Of a stretch of DNA of 64,000 nucleotides, positions 1 to 11,128 are shown piece after piece. Both the position numbers and the translations under genes were made by a program. Each line of letters opens with the position of its first letter. Within the stretch, counting starts at the first letter, position 1. The stretch is taken from the NCBI GenBank assembly GCA_963082975.1, contig OY720348.1:74363719-74427718 (forward strand). Reading direction: 5' to 3'. This DNA is from Labia minor. Taxonomy: Eukaryota; Arthropoda; Insecta; Dermaptera; Spongiphoridae. Under the pieces are notes generated by a model. The model saw nothing but the letters and a program-made list of their open reading frames with translations. It was not told the DNA's origin and did no database searches.

Positions 1-650
1 TTAATATAAAAATGCAAATAAAATTAAAATAAAATAAAAATAAATAAAATTAAATTTAATAAATAAAACGTTTTAAATAGAAATTCAAATTAATTCATAT
101 TATGAAAAACAAATTTAAACAAATGTATTTAATTAAATTAATAAATTTAAAAAATATTAAATGATATTTAGCTTAAAAATAAAAATTAAAATAAAAAGAA
201 ATTACTTAAAAAAAATAAAACTATAACAATAATATTAAAATATATATAAAATTACCTGAAAATAATTAGATATTTATTTGATAAAATTAAATTTTTAATT
301 ATCTTAAAAATTAATCCAAGTAATATCTATTTCTATTCGACACTATTATCAAGATGAGAAGCAATGAGGAGGGATCAGAGGGATTCACAGTCAGTAGAGA
401 GTAAAAAAAATTGTATTTGAAGACCGCCGTTTTTTAAAATAATTAAATTATTTTATAGATTATAAAATAAAAATTATTGTATTAACATTAAAAATATTGA
501 AATAAAAAATAATATTTAGTTTGATTTATTAAATTAAAATATTATAAACATCTTTATTGGGAATTTCTCCGGGAGGTAGGGAAATCAGATAAGCGACAAC
601 TTTTATTCCAAATGTTCTACCCTAGCTGTCATCCATATATAAATTTAAAT
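1..650. other. AT-rich spacer, no gene seen
   Basis: Almost pure A/T low-complexity sequence apart from a slightly more complex patch near 340-430. No ORF of note and no repeat shared with the rest of the window could be recognised. Confidence 0.6.
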
Positions 651-818
651 TAAGAAAAAACTAATGAAGATGATTTTTCTCCAGCTTAAATCCAATACAG
701 ATCGATTTGTATTTATAAATATGAATTTCAAAAAAATCGTTCCAGCGGTTAATTAATAAATTGCAATAGAATATATATATATACAATTTTTGCTAGTACA
801 ATAAGGGAAGATAATAAA
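651..818 (+). repeat. Family C repeat fragment (degenerate)
   Basis: It shares blocks with 6985-7165 in the same order: CTAATGAAGATG, then a body containing TTTCAAAAAAATCGTT and GCGGTT, then an end resembling GCTAGCATAATAAG. The CAAA microsatellite present in the other copies is replaced here by a short TA run. It is a decayed copy of a dispersed element; the class (HINE-like or other) is uncertain. Confidence 0.55.
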
Positions 819-1788
819 ACTTATTAGATGTTCACAAAAAACATTGTATAATCTTATTTTATATCAATAATTTTCATTTATAATATAGTAGCATAGAATA
901 AGCCAGGTATGATGAAAAAATACACGGAATGTGGTTTTATTGATTTTTCGATTGAAAATTTAAAAAATCAAAATTTTTGGTATCTGCTGACAATACCCAA
1001 TCCATCCACCTTGCTGTATCCCGATCCGGAAAAGTTATCTTATCCTGGATGTCCCGAAGAAGCGGGCATCCGCCCTTTGTCCCATGTCACCGTAAATCTG
1101 CAGGCCAAAGGGAAGAGTGAACTTAATCAAATCCCAGGCTGCAGCATTTACACCATTATCATGCAGGGCCCTCTCCCCTTCCCGAGGGCGCAAATAAAGA
1201 GCCAACTTAACAATAGCTTAGGGACAAATACTAGTTAGTATTTCTTTTGTTTAGTTAGAATATTTCAAACCCCACGTTCACCATGACACTAACAACACTT
1301 TTAAAAACTTTGTATAATTGTTTTGCGAGTTTGGTCTTATTACTTATCATTAACAGCACAAGAGAAGATTATGGATTTCGAACAGCCAGAGAGATAGAGA
1401 CCAGCCGAACAACACATAAACTTTCTCCAATGTTCCAAGTTCAACCAAGGTTTAACAACTATTCTAAAACGGGCGGTCAAGTGGATAATAATAAGAACAT
1501 CCACTCATCCAACGAACCATGATCAATATTTCAATAGGCAAAAATTAATATATACTAATCTTACTAAATTACAATATTCATTAACAAATAGTTGACAAAC
1601 AAAACAAACCCTTGAAAATTAATATTTAGTTATTTAGTTTAGGAAAGAACACATCCATTTATTTCACTTATCTTACCTATACTAGATAGATATATAACGT
1701 TATATATCATTTTAGTCTTACCTAACTTGAAAATTTGTTGTTTGATAACTAAAAAAATCGCTCTTTGTTTAAATTAAAATAGAATAAG
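819..1788. other. Unclassified spacer with a GC-richer island
   Basis: About 980-1230 is markedly richer in G and C than its surroundings and stays open in one + frame (909-1238, 109 codons). The peptide has no domain I recognise, and the flanking sequence reverts to AT-rich spacer. It could be a decayed exon or an old repeat. The 79-codon frame at 1283-1522 has no recognisable feature. Nothing else is seen to 1788. Confidence 0.4.
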
Positions 1789-2400
1789 CTAGAGTGTGTC
1801 TCCACTCGACCATCTCACAATTTGAATTGGATTAATATACATAGATTATATTTAAATTAAATTTAATTAATTATAAATTATAAATTAATAAATAATATTT
1901 ATTAAACCATTGCATTTTTGGCTCTTTGTTGAAGGCACCACGTCACGTGTTGGTGCGTGATTTGCAGTGTTAAAAATGAATTCTGGTACTTTCAGCGATT
2001 CCATCAAGCTGAAATTCTATATATAGCAGTTTTATACAATTTTTAATCATGTGAAAAATTATCAAACATATATCTTTATCTTTACGGTCAATTTAGAGGG
2101 GAAAAATCAAAACGTTGTAGGTAATGACCCTCTTCCGGTTGAGCTACATTTCTCAAAAGTTGATAGAAAACAACGAAATTTGAATAATGCCCATGTACCA
2201 AATTCATTGAATCTAGCTCAAACCGTTTTTGAGTAATAATGTCTACATACATACACACACAAATATACACACACACACAGACATTTTTCTCAACCTTATT
2301 GAAAATGATTCAGGAACCTTCAAAACGTATAAAAACATCAAAATCTCAACATCGAAATTTTTCGTGATAGCAATACTATCTCTGGCGGGATAGTAAAAAA
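1789..2400 (+). mobile_element. Family A DINE-1/HINE-like element, copy A1
   Basis: This copy runs the full length of family A. The 5' end is a GAGTG/CACTC stem, followed by a subterminal repeat (ACCATCTCAC here, consensus ACTATCTCGC). The AT-rich body follows, then a GC island with CACGTG (1944-1949), the conserved block ending in a TACATACA/CACA microsatellite (about 2240-2280), and the 3' hairpin ACTATCTC-TGGC-GGGATAGT followed by A's. Ten copies occur in this window. There is no coding capacity. The class is inferred from structure: DINE-1/HINE elements have subterminal repeats, an internal microsatellite and a 3' stem-loop. Confidence 0.75.
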
Positions 2401-3217
2401 CAGAATCCGCAAACCAATGGTTTGAACCTCTCTATGATTTAACTTTGAATCCTCTATTTTTATACATTAATTAATTTCTTTTTTACTTATACTATTATTT
2501 TCATTTTCATTTTTATGATTTCCCATTTCCTGAATTTTTTTAAAATTTATTAATATTTACATCAATAATTCGGTATTTTTTAAAATGATTTATTCTAATA
2601 AAAATATTCTTTTTTATTTCATTTTACAAAATGAATTATTATTAATTTTTTAAATGCGATAAAACAATCTGTGATTTCAATCTAAAATTTTATTTTAATT
2701 TTGAGACTATTTCTGCACGTTTTAAGTTTTTTACACGTTTTAAGGAGGTTTCCCATAGTTATATTGGATCATTTCTTTCAGTCAACTTCCTCATCTAAAA
2801 GTAAAATATAAAAAAAAACTTTTCAATTTCCCTATTTTAATCACACAGACTATTTCTATCTACAAGCTCTCTTATACCAAATATGCGTCGATTTAAATAA
2901 CATGTTTTGTTCATGGTTAGCGTCTCCATATTAGACTGGGAAAAGTATCGGGCTTATTCCAAGGGGAACTTCACCCTCTTGATAAGAGCCTTCTCGTTTA
3001 ATCGAAAGAGGGTATGTACCACTAAGTTACTTCATTAGAATAATCTTGGGAAATCAATTAATAATTAAGGATAGTTGTAATGGAATACAAAATTCTTGGA
3101 GGATTTGAAATTTTAAAAATTACTTTTAGGGATAAACCTCTTTTCGGGATTAATTGAATATTATTATTTTTTAATTAAAACAATCTGATGAACCCTTGAT
3201 TGAATTTCTTATAATAT
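2401..3217. other. Spacer, no gene seen
   Basis: AT-rich, with no ORF of note and no repeat recognised from elsewhere in the window. Confidence 0.5.
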
Positions 3218-3262
3218 ACTAGCTGCTTAGAGCGCCCCCTGTACCCCCGAATGGTACATAGT
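3218..3262 (+). repeat. Family G terminus fragment
   Basis: It begins ACTAGCTGCT and continues through GAGCGCC into CCCTGTACCCCC. Compared with the reverse complement of 40981-41056, the second half of the GAGCGCC hairpin and the GGGGGCTCC block are deleted. This is a terminal fragment of the same element family. Confidence 0.55.
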
Positions 3263-3959
3263 ATTTGGTTGAAAGTAGTAAAAGGTTTTCATCCATTTTG
3301 TTTCAATCCCTATATTATATAAAACATTCATTTCTCTTTGTATTCTTATTTATAATATATTTTAATGATTTTTTTGTATATGGGTGGTTTTGACAAGGGG
3401 AAATTTAAGAAAAAGAAGGGTTGGTCTCATATGTGTAATGGAAAATGTGGACTTTGAATCGGCGTGAACTGACCTGGAGATCTAGACAAAAAAAAAGATT
3501 TATAGATTTAGATTTTTAGATTTTTTTAAAAAAAAATTATTAAATATAAAAATGTATATAAAAAAATTTTAGATAAAGATGATTCATTAAAAATTATAAA
3601 AAAAACCAATTCTGGTTAAAAAAAACAATTTTTTTAAATTGTTGAAATAAAAAACAAACAAAACAATCCTTTTTGGAAAACAATATATTTTTTATACTGT
3701 AGCCGGTCCTTTTTCATAGGAGATAGTCCATGTGGTGGTCCTTTTTCTCCTCCAGAAAAGTCCGTTTTCTCTCGACGGTAGTCTACGAACGAATGTCCTT
3801 GTCTGTCTTTTTTTTACAAATCTTTCCGGGGAATCCTCTTTCAATAATCCTTTCCATTGAAAATACATTTATTTAATAAATTTTATTTTTAAAAGATTAA
3901 GGATATTTTTGGAATATCATTACAATATTTTAATTTAATCAGAAAATTAATTATATATT
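3263..3959. other. Spacer, no gene seen
   Basis: AT-rich sequence with A/T homopolymer runs near 3480-3660. No ORF, RNA gene or recognised repeat. Confidence 0.5.
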
Positions 3960-4510
3960 AGCGGACCAGTGTGAGAGCCCTCACACGCAAAGAAATTGAA
4001 AGGCAAAAGATTGACAAATATTATAAGATATAAGAGGCACTGGATGTGACGTCACAAATGACGTCAAAAATAATAAACAGTAAGAAAAAAATTATTTTTT
4101 CACTTTTCTCCAAAAGTATTTATTGTTTTCCAATGAACTTCACGCTATTAATAGATTAATACACTTTACACCTAGACGGGGGCTCCGCCTCCTGTATATT
4201 TTTATGAAAATCACACCAGAGATAGTAATTATAAAGAAAAATCGAGTTTTATTGATCACATCTCTGAGAAAACTCATCTTCATTAGTTTTTTTTAATTTA
4301 AATGTTTTTATTAATGCAATAAAAAACAGATTTGGCTATAACATAAATATTTTTAATTTTATTTTATTTATAATATATAAGATATAAGAATGTGACGTCA
4401 CATATAAAAATAATAAAAAGTAAGAAAAAAAATATTTTTTCACTTTTCCCCAAAAGTATTTATTGTTTTCCAATGAATTTCCCGCTATTAATAGATTAGC
4501 CCGAGGGCTA
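3960..4510. repeat. Composite of family B/C/G fragments with internal duplication
   Basis: A ~130 bp block containing TGTGACGTCACA, a stretch like CAAAAGTATTTATTG and CTATTAATAGATTA occurs twice in the same direction (about 4019-4165 and 4377-4500). Between them lie a family-G fragment (4165-4197, GACGGGGGCTCCGCC), a family-C stretch (4210-4300, with TTATTGATCACATCTC) and a piece resembling the family-B core (4315-4400). There are three perfect TGACGTCA palindromes (4047, 4059, 4393). It is best read as nested or rearranged non-autonomous transposon pieces. Confidence 0.5.
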
Positions 4511-4548
4511 TCCAATGGCATTGTTTTTGGAATGGTCCAAATCGTTTA

Positions 4549-4590
4549 AGTAGGTGATAGAACTGTCTTTTAAATATATAGATGTATATT
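4549..4590 (+). repeat. Short dispersed end motif (family J)
   Basis: The block GTGATAGAACTGTC followed by TTTTAAATATATAGA recurs at 4549, 6032 and 50528, the last inside a family-A copy. It looks like one end of another element family whose other end I could not identify. Confidence 0.45.
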
Positions 4591-4841
4591 CCTATATACA
4601 AAAATTTCTATTATATTTGCATATGATTGATTACATGTGTTAAAGTTTAAACAGAATTAAATATTCTAATATTTAAATTTATATACAATTTAATATTATT
4701 TTTTATTAATATTACATCAAAAAAGAAAATTTATTAAAAATAATGCAGACAATAATCTTTTAATATATAGGTATATAGAAAAAGATATTGCATGTCTGAA
4801 TTCATAAATCGGAATTGAACAACACATCGATTGTATTGTTT

Positions 4842-5430
4842 TTTTACTATCTCGCCAGAGATAGTATTGCGATCACGAAAATTTTCGATGTTGAGATTTT
4901 GATGTTTTTATACGTTTTGAAGGTTCCTGAATCATTTTCACTAAGGTTGAGAAAAATGTGTGTGTGTGTGTGTATGTAGACAAGATTACGCAAAAACGGT
5001 TTGAGCTAGAATCATGAAATTTGGTATACGAGCATTATTTAAAATTCATAGTTTTCTATCAACTTTTGAGAAATGTAGCTCAACCGGAAGAGGGTCATTA
5101 CCTACAACGTTTTGATTTTTTTTCCTCTCAAGTGACCGTAAAAATAAAAATATATGTTTGATAATTTTTCACATGATTAATAATTGTATAAAACTGCTAT
5201 ATATAGAATTTCAGCTTGATTGAATTGCTGAAAGTACCAGAATTAATTTTTTAACACTGCAAATCTCACGCGCCAACACGTGCCATGGTGCCATCAATAA
5301 AAAGCCAAACATGCGCTGGTTTAATATTTATTATTTATAATTTATAATTAATTAAATTTAATTTAAATATAATATATTATGTTATTTAATACAATTCAAA
5401 TTGCGAGATAGTCGAGTGGAGACACTCCAG
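4842..5430 (-). mobile_element. Family A DINE-1/HINE-like element, copy A2
   Basis: Complete minus-strand copy. The perfect 3' hairpin ACTATCTCGCCAGAGATAGT lies at 4846-4865 and is preceded by T's (A's on the element strand). The TG microsatellite is near 4957-4975, CACGTG is at 5277-5282, the subterminal GCGAGATAGT is near 5403-5412, and the 5' stem CGAGTGGAGACACTCCAG closes the copy. This is one of the best-preserved copies and is useful as a family reference. Confidence 0.8.
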
Positions 5431-5480
5431 CTTATTTATGTATAATTCTTTAATTTTAATTTAATACTTGTAGTAATATA

Positions 5481-5954
5481 CGAGCGTTGTCTGAAAAGTT
5501 TCCGACCTGACCAAGAAAATCGATGTTTTTCAATTTTTTTTTTGTTTTATTTTTCAAAATTCAAGATTGCTGAGACCTGTACGATGTCAGCTGAACGTGT
5601 GCGAAATATTTTGAAAAAGCCTTTGAATATGGAAAGCTGTGTGCAATGTGGGTGCCGCATTTCCTAACGTTAGACCAAAAATTGCTTCGAAAAACCATTT
5701 CTAACGACAATTTGGTGCTGTAGGCGTAATCCAAAGGAATTTTTGCGTCGATTCATAACTGTTGATGAGACTTAAATTAAATTAAATCAAATTTAATTAA
5801 TTAATTAAATAATTTATTAATTAATTAAATTAATTAGAACACCGTTATGAGAAATACATCAGTGTTGATGGAGATTATGTTGAAAAATATAGCAAAAAAA
5901 ATTTAAAAACATCGATTTTCTTGGTCAGGTCGTAAACTTTTCATCCCACCATCG
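5481..5954 (+). pseudogene. Internally deleted mariner transposon
   Basis: The terminal inverted repeats start CGAGCGTTGTCTGAAAAGTT on the left and, read inward from 5954, CGATGGTGGGATGAAAAGTT. Both run on into CCTGACCAAGAAAATCGATG. The copy is flanked on both sides by TA (5479-5480 and 5955-5956), the standard mariner target duplication. The interior still translates in pieces to mariner transposase: WVPHFLTLDQKLLRKTISN, then after a frame change NPKEFLRRFITVDET, which contains the first catalytic Asp region, then the C-terminal tail. An AT-rich stretch replaces the middle. At 474 bp it is far shorter than a full mariner (about 1.3 kb) and cannot encode an active transposase. Confidence 0.85.
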
Positions 5955-6031
5955 TAATAGATTCAAATAATATTAAAGGAAAGAAATTTTAAAAATCAAT
6001 CAATCAAATCGCATAAGTCGTTTAGGAGGAG

Positions 6032-6070
6032 TAGGTGATAGAACTGTCTTTTAAATATATATATATATAT
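6032..6070 (+). repeat. Short dispersed end motif (family J)
   Basis: Second copy of the GTGATAGAACTGTC block, running into a TA tract. Its left flank, GTCGTTTAGGAGGAGTAG, resembles the flank of the 4549 copy. Confidence 0.45.
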
Positions 6071-6519
6071 AAATACAAATACCTATCACAATTCGGGATA
6101 TAAAACCCCGTTAAGGTCCAAATAGTGACTCATTGAAGGAAAGAGTTGAATGAAAAACGTTCGATGGTGGCAACTGTTCAAACACTCTGTTGAACATAGT
6201 GCTCTGGACAAATACAGCTTTCCAGGGAGATGGATAAATAACCCCTTTGAAATCCGTTTGACGTGGTGGACTTGTATTTAGGTTCTCGGCTCCATTGGAA
6301 TATTCCAATAGCAGGGGTGAGAAGATTTTGATTAATAATAATTCCAATAGGAGGAGTTCAGCATTCAAGAAGTTATTTGAAATATTTGTTAATATTATTT
6401 ATTCTTAACGCGGATGAAGATAATTATTATTATAATTATTCTTATTCGTATTATTTAATACTAATTTATTATTAATATGGTAGAGATTGTAGAACGAGGA
6501 GTTGGATGACTTAGATGTA
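6071..6519. other. Spacer with an unclassified moderately complex patch
   Basis: Positions 6110-6380 are less AT-rich, and a minus-strand frame of 85 codons is open (6111-6368). The predicted peptide shows no domain I recognise, so I do not call a gene. Confidence 0.35.
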
Positions 6520-6750
6520 TTACCAAACAGTACCGGGACCCCGAGTATTAAGTTAAAAAAAAATAATTCATTATTATAGGGTTTGGCTGGTAATATTAAT
6601 ACCTGGGACACCGAGCTGTCGCTCGACCCTTTAAAAAATATTAATATACAATTCTTTAATTATTTATTACAATTATTAAATGTTGCATCATTGCATCAAT
6701 CTGATTAAAATGAATGGAACTTGGGGTCCTCAATAATACATAAATATGTA
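6520..6750 (-). repeat. Family D element, copy D1
   Basis: A minus-strand copy whose ends read GAGGACCCCAAG... on the element strand and ...CGGGGTCCCGGTAC at the other end, giving GGACCCC/GGGGTCC subterminal inverse repeats. It contains the GAGC...GCTC block CGAGCGACAGCTCGGTGTCC. It serves as the uninterrupted reference for D2, which carries a family-B insertion. There is no coding capacity. Confidence 0.6.
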
Positions 6751-6944
6751 TTATTATGTTTCTAAGTGCATGAATTTTTTTTTATTGGAATAATGATACA
6801 TATATATCGTAATTTATAATTATAAAATATTATTAAAATATATTTTTTTAATTTTATTTCGAAATTAAATAAAAAATTTTAAAATATTTTAAATATAAAA
6901 AAAATATTAATACAATATCCTTTAAAAAAAGGCGGGAGTCAAAT

Positions 6945-7165
6945 TTCAATATGGATGACATAGTGACGTCACATTTTTACATTTAAATTAAAAAAAAAAA
7001 ACTAATGAAGATGTATTTTTCCAGAGATGTGATCAATAAAACTTAATTTTTCTTTATAAATACTATCTCTGGTGTGAATTTCAAAAAAATCGTTAGAGCG
7101 GTTTTTGAGAACCCATGTACAAACAAACAAACAATTTTAGCTAGCATAATAAGATAAGATAGTGT
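6945..7165 (+). repeat. Family C repeat, copy C3
   Basis: In order: TGACGTCA (6964-6971), an ACTAATGAAGATG block, GTGATCAATAAAACTTAA, a GGTGTGAATTTC block, an AAATCG...AGCGGTTTTTGAGAAC block, (CAAA)n at about 7116-7132, and the end TTTTAGCTAGCATAATAAG. The inverse copy is at 28447-28690. The ATTTC...CGTT...microsatellite arrangement parallels families A and B. Confidence 0.6.
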
Positions 7166-7796
7166 CATCAAATCGTGAAGGTTGTAATGGGCAGAATACG
7201 TGACTCGAATGATTTTAGGAATATTAACGTAAAATTTGATTATAAGAGAATTAATTAATTATAGAAAATAAAAAAAATATTTAAAGAACTCTCAAGTAAT
7301 TCAAAAGTAAGTTATAGAATATATGGATCAGTATTAGACTTTTTTATTACTAAAAAATAACACTTTCACTTCACATAAAAAAATCAAGAATTTTTTTCCA
7401 TATATCAACTTTTTTTTATTTATTTGATTGAATGATGAACCTATTTCCTCTTTATAAATAGCAACCATTTGACGGATATAACCATTTCCTTTTTCAAGTT
7501 GAATTTATATATATATATTGGCAGAGAGATAGTTTTTATTATCCAATTGAAATAATAATAAAAAATAAATAAATAAAATAAATTATATTTCACCATAACA
7601 AAAAACGTTCTATTATAATTAAAAATTTATATATTTGAATTATTTTTAGAAGAGAAAATATTGATATATGTATTATTCATCAAACTAATTCATGTAGAAT
7701 ATTCCATTAATCTTATATTCTAAATCTTATCTTACTTTTCAATGCTCCTCCCTGATATTTTCATTTTCCTCGTTTCCAGCCTCCTCCTGGTTTTTT
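7166..7796. other. Spacer, no gene seen
   Basis: AT-rich, with short TA runs near 7510. No gene or recognised repeat. Confidence 0.5.
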
Positions 7797-7940
7797 ATTT
7801 TTACTATCTCGCCACAAAAATTTTCGATGTCGAGATTTTGATGTTTTTATACGTTTTGAAGGTTCCTGAATCATTTTTACTAAGGTTGAGAAAAATGTCT
7901 GTGTGTGTATGTGTGTGTGTTTTTTTTTTTTTTTTTTTTT

Positions 7941-8146
7941 GTATAGCGAAGGAAATACATTTACGTATCGTTAGGTTTATAAGGTTTGCCTAGTATGTCG
8001 GACTCAAGATGTTAATACCGACTAAAACCTCCGCTTTCCTCCAACCTCAATCCCTCACGGGAACCGCCGTTAGGCATTACTTCGTGGGGGGAGGACATAG
8101 CTAATGCTCTTCCTTCAGGTAGCTAAGGTGTTATTTTTCCTTTCTC
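7941..8146 (-). other. 3' UTR of the R1-like LINE
   Basis: About 205 bp between the ORF2 stop and the poly(A) tail, richer in G and C than the surrounding spacer. On the element strand it contains GCGGAGGTTTTAGTCGGTA; a GGTTTTAGT-type block near the 3' end is, as I recall, common in R1-clade elements. It ends CTTCGCTATAC before the A-run. In R1/R2 elements the 3' UTR is where the reverse transcriptase binds its RNA, so this is the likely recognition region. Confidence 0.6.
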
Positions 8147-11128
8147 CTAGTTGTTATCATTAGCTCTTTTTCTTTCTATGCAACGCAAGTCTGTAAGAAC
8201 TTGTGTTGCAAATATGCTGATTGCGTTCCAGGCAGCCTCTGATGACAACATTGCTTCCACTATAGACTCTGGATAGATTCCTGTGTTTATAGATTTCTCT
8301 ACATCATCTCGCTGTTGAGAAAAACGTATACACTCAAAGAAAACGTGTTCCGCATTTTCTATAACTCCTGGACAGGACGGACACTCCGGAGAATCGTCAT
8401 GCTTGAAACGGTGAAGATACTCACGAAAACAGCCGTGCCCTGACAACATCTGTGTTAGGTAATAGTTGACCTCGCCGTGACTCCGGTTCAGCCAAACATC
8501 AATCCTTGGTATTAGACGGTGCGTCCATCTACCCTTTTCCGCGGCATCCCACTGTAACTGCCATCGTGAAATACTATGTCGCCGTTCTTCTGCTCTCAGT
8601 TCTTCGGTGCTCATTGTGTTTGACCTCTTCCGATGGTAGAGGGTCCGTCTTTCCTCAGCCAGAACTCTAAGTGGCAGAGTTCCTGAAATGACACACACCG
8701 CTTCCTCTGATATTGTTCGGAAGGCGCTGGCCACTCTTAACGCGCTTAACCGATATACCGGACCAGCTCTTCTCCGCGATTCCTGGATCTCAAGTGCGTC
8801 AGCCCAAATGGATATACCATACGTGAGGACCGATGTAACCACTGATGATAGCAATAACCTCCTCGTGTGCTTTGGGCCTCCGATGTTAGGCATAAGTCGT
8901 GATAGGCTAGCTACTACTGCTGATGCTTTAGCACTCACGTGTTCCACCTGCTGCTTAAACTTGAGCCGAGCATCAAGCATCACTCCCAAATATCGGATAT
9001 AAGGTTGTGATGCGATCTCTTGTAGGCCGACTTTCAGTTTGATGGTCTCTATCACTTTCCTGCTTGTAATAAGTACAGCCTCCGTTTTCTGTTTAGCCAG
9101 TTGAAGGTTCGCTGTATTCATCCACCGGTTAACTTGCTCGAAGGTGGTATCGAACATGTGGTTGATCTCATCAAGGTGTTTGGCGACCACTACCACGGCT
9201 ACATCATCCGCATATGCTACGAGTTTAACACTCCTTGGCAGATTCAGTCTCAACAACCCGTCATACATGATATTCCAGAGAAGTGGACCCAGTACAGAAC
9301 CTTGTGGTACTCCTCCAGTAACATCATACTCCTTTGCACCGTTCATCGTGTCGTATTTCAGGACTCTATTTGTAAAGTAGCTAGCCACTATCCTTCGCAG
9401 GTATCCTGGTACGTTCTTCTCTTCGAGGGCCTGCATGATGCAATCCCAGTTGGCGGAGTTGAAGGCATTTTTGATGTCTAACGTTGCCACCAGACAATAT
9501 TTCTTCGTTCCACCCTTCCATCTGGTACCAGAAATTGCGTCCTTGGCCGTACTGACAACCAGATCGATCGCGTCCAGAGTTGATCGCCCCCTTCGAAAGC
9601 CATACTGATTGTCCGCCAGAAGTGGGTCAACAATTGCTTCGATTCTCTGATGGATAATACGCTCAAATATCTTACCCGCCGTGTCCAGCATGCAAAGTGG
9701 ACGGTAGGATGACGGTTCTTCCGGTGGCTTTTTTTTTCCTTTTGGAAGTAGTACCAGTCGTTGTTGTTTCCATTTCCTTGGAAAAGTCCCCTCCTTAAGG
9801 CAGGTGTTGTAGACGTCAAGGAACAATATTGGCTCTGCCTTTATAGATGTTTTTAAGGCAATATTAGGGATTCCGTCCAATCCCGGCGCTTTATTATTCC
9901 CGACGCGGTTGCATGCCTCCATCAGTTCGTCTTTTGTGATAGGTGGAATGTCATCCAGCTCGTCCCGAGCCAACAGGTAGTTGAAAACGCGTTGTTGTGG
10001 GAACAGCGCAGTCACGATCTTTCCCAACAGTCGAGGACAAGTTGGTGACGGCATTGGCTGGTATTTTAGGTGCGTCATGACTACCCTGTAAGGTCTGCCC
10101 CACAAGTCTCTGTCCACCTCATTGATGAGATCTTTCCAGCAGTTCTTCTTGCTATCCTTGATGGCTTTGTTTAAGCATCGACGAGCTTGTTTGTACTCTG
10201 CGACTAGCTCCGCCGAGTTAGGTCGCCGATAACCACGCTGAGATATTCTTCTTTTCTTGAGACATTCCCTACGGAGGGCGCTGATATGATCGCTCCACCA
10301 ATAAACCGAGGATCCCCAATTCATGCAACGTTTACGGGGCATGCAAACGTCACAAGCCCGGGCCACTCTCTTCATCAGGTCCTTGGTCATTTCTTCTGCG
10401 GATCCAGCTATGATCGGTTCACTATTTAAGGCAGTTACTAATACACATGGGTCAAAAGATTTTACCTTCCACCCGATGGTGTTAACTTTCCTGGTTGTTC
10501 TTCTAGAATTCTGGCCGTTGGGCATCTCCCAGAGAATCGCATTGTGGTCACTGGCTGTATAAATATCCATCACCCTCCATTTGTAGTTACCTCGGGCGAG
10601 GCTGCTGCTGACAAAGGTGAGATCCACAATAGAACTTGCGTCGCCCTTGGTGTAAGTTGGCGTGTTGCCACTGTTGAGCAGAACCACATCCAGTGCAGTA
10701 AAGGCTTCCAGGAGTGCTCTTCCTCGTGCGTTGGTGTGCCTGCTTCCCCAGTCCACTGCCCAGGAGTTGAAGTCTCCGGCTATTGCCACTGGATGGTGTT
10801 GCTTCGCGTCCTCGGACAGCCGATCCAAGAAGTCACTAAATTCAACAATAGAGAGGCCGGGTGGAGCGTAGCAGCTGTAAAAACGAATGCCATTCACCGA
10901 CGCCGCCACAAAGCCGGCGCTGCCATTGCTAACGACACTCCCGAAGGGAATCCTGCCACAGGACCATATGACAGCTTTGGTGGTGCTATCAGTCTCCCAT
11001 GGTTGACCGCTTAGGTGCTTATACGGTTCTGATAAAAGCACAAGGTCAAGCTTTAGCTCTCTTACCGTCTGCATGAGCAAATGATGTGCAGCCTCGCAGT
11101 GGTTGATGTTTATCTGCAGTATTCTCAT
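8147..11128 (-). CDS. ORF2: APE endonuclease / reverse transcriptase of R1-like LINE
   Basis: A 993-residue polyprotein that nicks the target DNA and copies the element RNA onto it (target-primed reverse transcription). The APE-type endonuclease occupies about residues 1-205, with QININ near residue 5, LLSEPYK (Glu34), AGDFN (Asp119, Asn121), SIVDLTFVSS (166-175) and SDH (193-195), so the expected catalytic set is present. The reverse transcriptase spans about 440-720: LVLLPK, SSYRPLCML, YGFRRGRST, the Asp551 motif LDIKNAF, GVPQGSVLGP (606-615), the catalytic YADD (639-642) and YLGVMLD. A C-terminal zinc motif CX2C-X8-H-X4-C lies at residues 916-933, as in R1 proteins. There is no RNase H domain. 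The start ATG overlaps the ORF1 stop (ATGA, 11128-11125). The length is typical for the clade and no inactivating change is seen. Confidence 0.93.
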   Translation of the reverse strand: MRILQININHCEAAHHLLMQTVRELKLDLVLLSEPYKHLSGQPWETDSTTKAVIWSCGRIPFGSVVSNGSAGFVAASVNGIRFYSCYAPPGLSIVEFSDFLDRLSEDAKQHHPVAIAGDFNSWAVDWGSRHTNARGRALLEAFTALDVVLLNSGNTPTYTKGDASSIVDLTFVSSSLARGNYKWRVMDIYTASDHNAILWEMPNGQNSRRTTRKVNTIGWKVKSFDPCVLVTALNSEPIIAGSAEEMTKDLMKRVARACDVCMPRKRCMNWGSSVYWWSDHISALRRECLKKRRISQRGYRRPNSAELVAEYKQARRCLNKAIKDSKKNCWKDLINEVDRDLWGRPYRVVMTHLKYQPMPSPTCPRLLGKIVTALFPQQRVFNYLLARDELDDIPPITKDELMEACNRVGNNKAPGLDGIPNIALKTSIKAEPILFLDVYNTCLKEGTFPRKWKQQRLVLLPKGKKKPPEEPSSYRPLCMLDTAGKIFERIIHQRIEAIVDPLLADNQYGFRRGRSTLDAIDLVVSTAKDAISGTRWKGGTKKYCLVATLDIKNAFNSANWDCIMQALEEKNVPGYLRRIVASYFTNRVLKYDTMNGAKEYDVTGGVPQGSVLGPLLWNIMYDGLLRLNLPRSVKLVAYADDVAVVVVAKHLDEINHMFDTTFEQVNRWMNTANLQLAKQKTEAVLITSRKVIETIKLKVGLQEIASQPYIRYLGVMLDARLKFKQQVEHVSAKASAVVASLSRLMPNIGGPKHTRRLLLSSVVTSVLTYGISIWADALEIQESRRRAGPVYRLSALRVASAFRTISEEAVCVISGTLPLRVLAEERRTLYHRKRSNTMSTEELRAEERRHSISRWQLQWDAAEKGRWTHRLIPRIDVWLNRSHGEVNYYLTQMLSGHGCFREYLHRFKHDDSPECPSCPGVIENAEHVFFECIRFSQQRDDVEKSINTGIYPESIVEAMLSSEAAWNAISIFATQVLTDLRCIERKRANDNN

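Noticed and set aside
909-1522. Two adjacent plus-strand ORFs (109 and 79 codons) as a host gene
   Set aside because: No recognisable domain, no clear splice or promoter context, and the second lies in plain AT-rich spacer. Kept only as a GC-richer island.
2088-2276. Opposed short ORFs within family-A copies (2051-2236, 2088-2276, 50254-50445)
   Set aside because: The same block is repeated in ten copies and opens different frames in each, with no conserved reading frame. It is non-coding element body.
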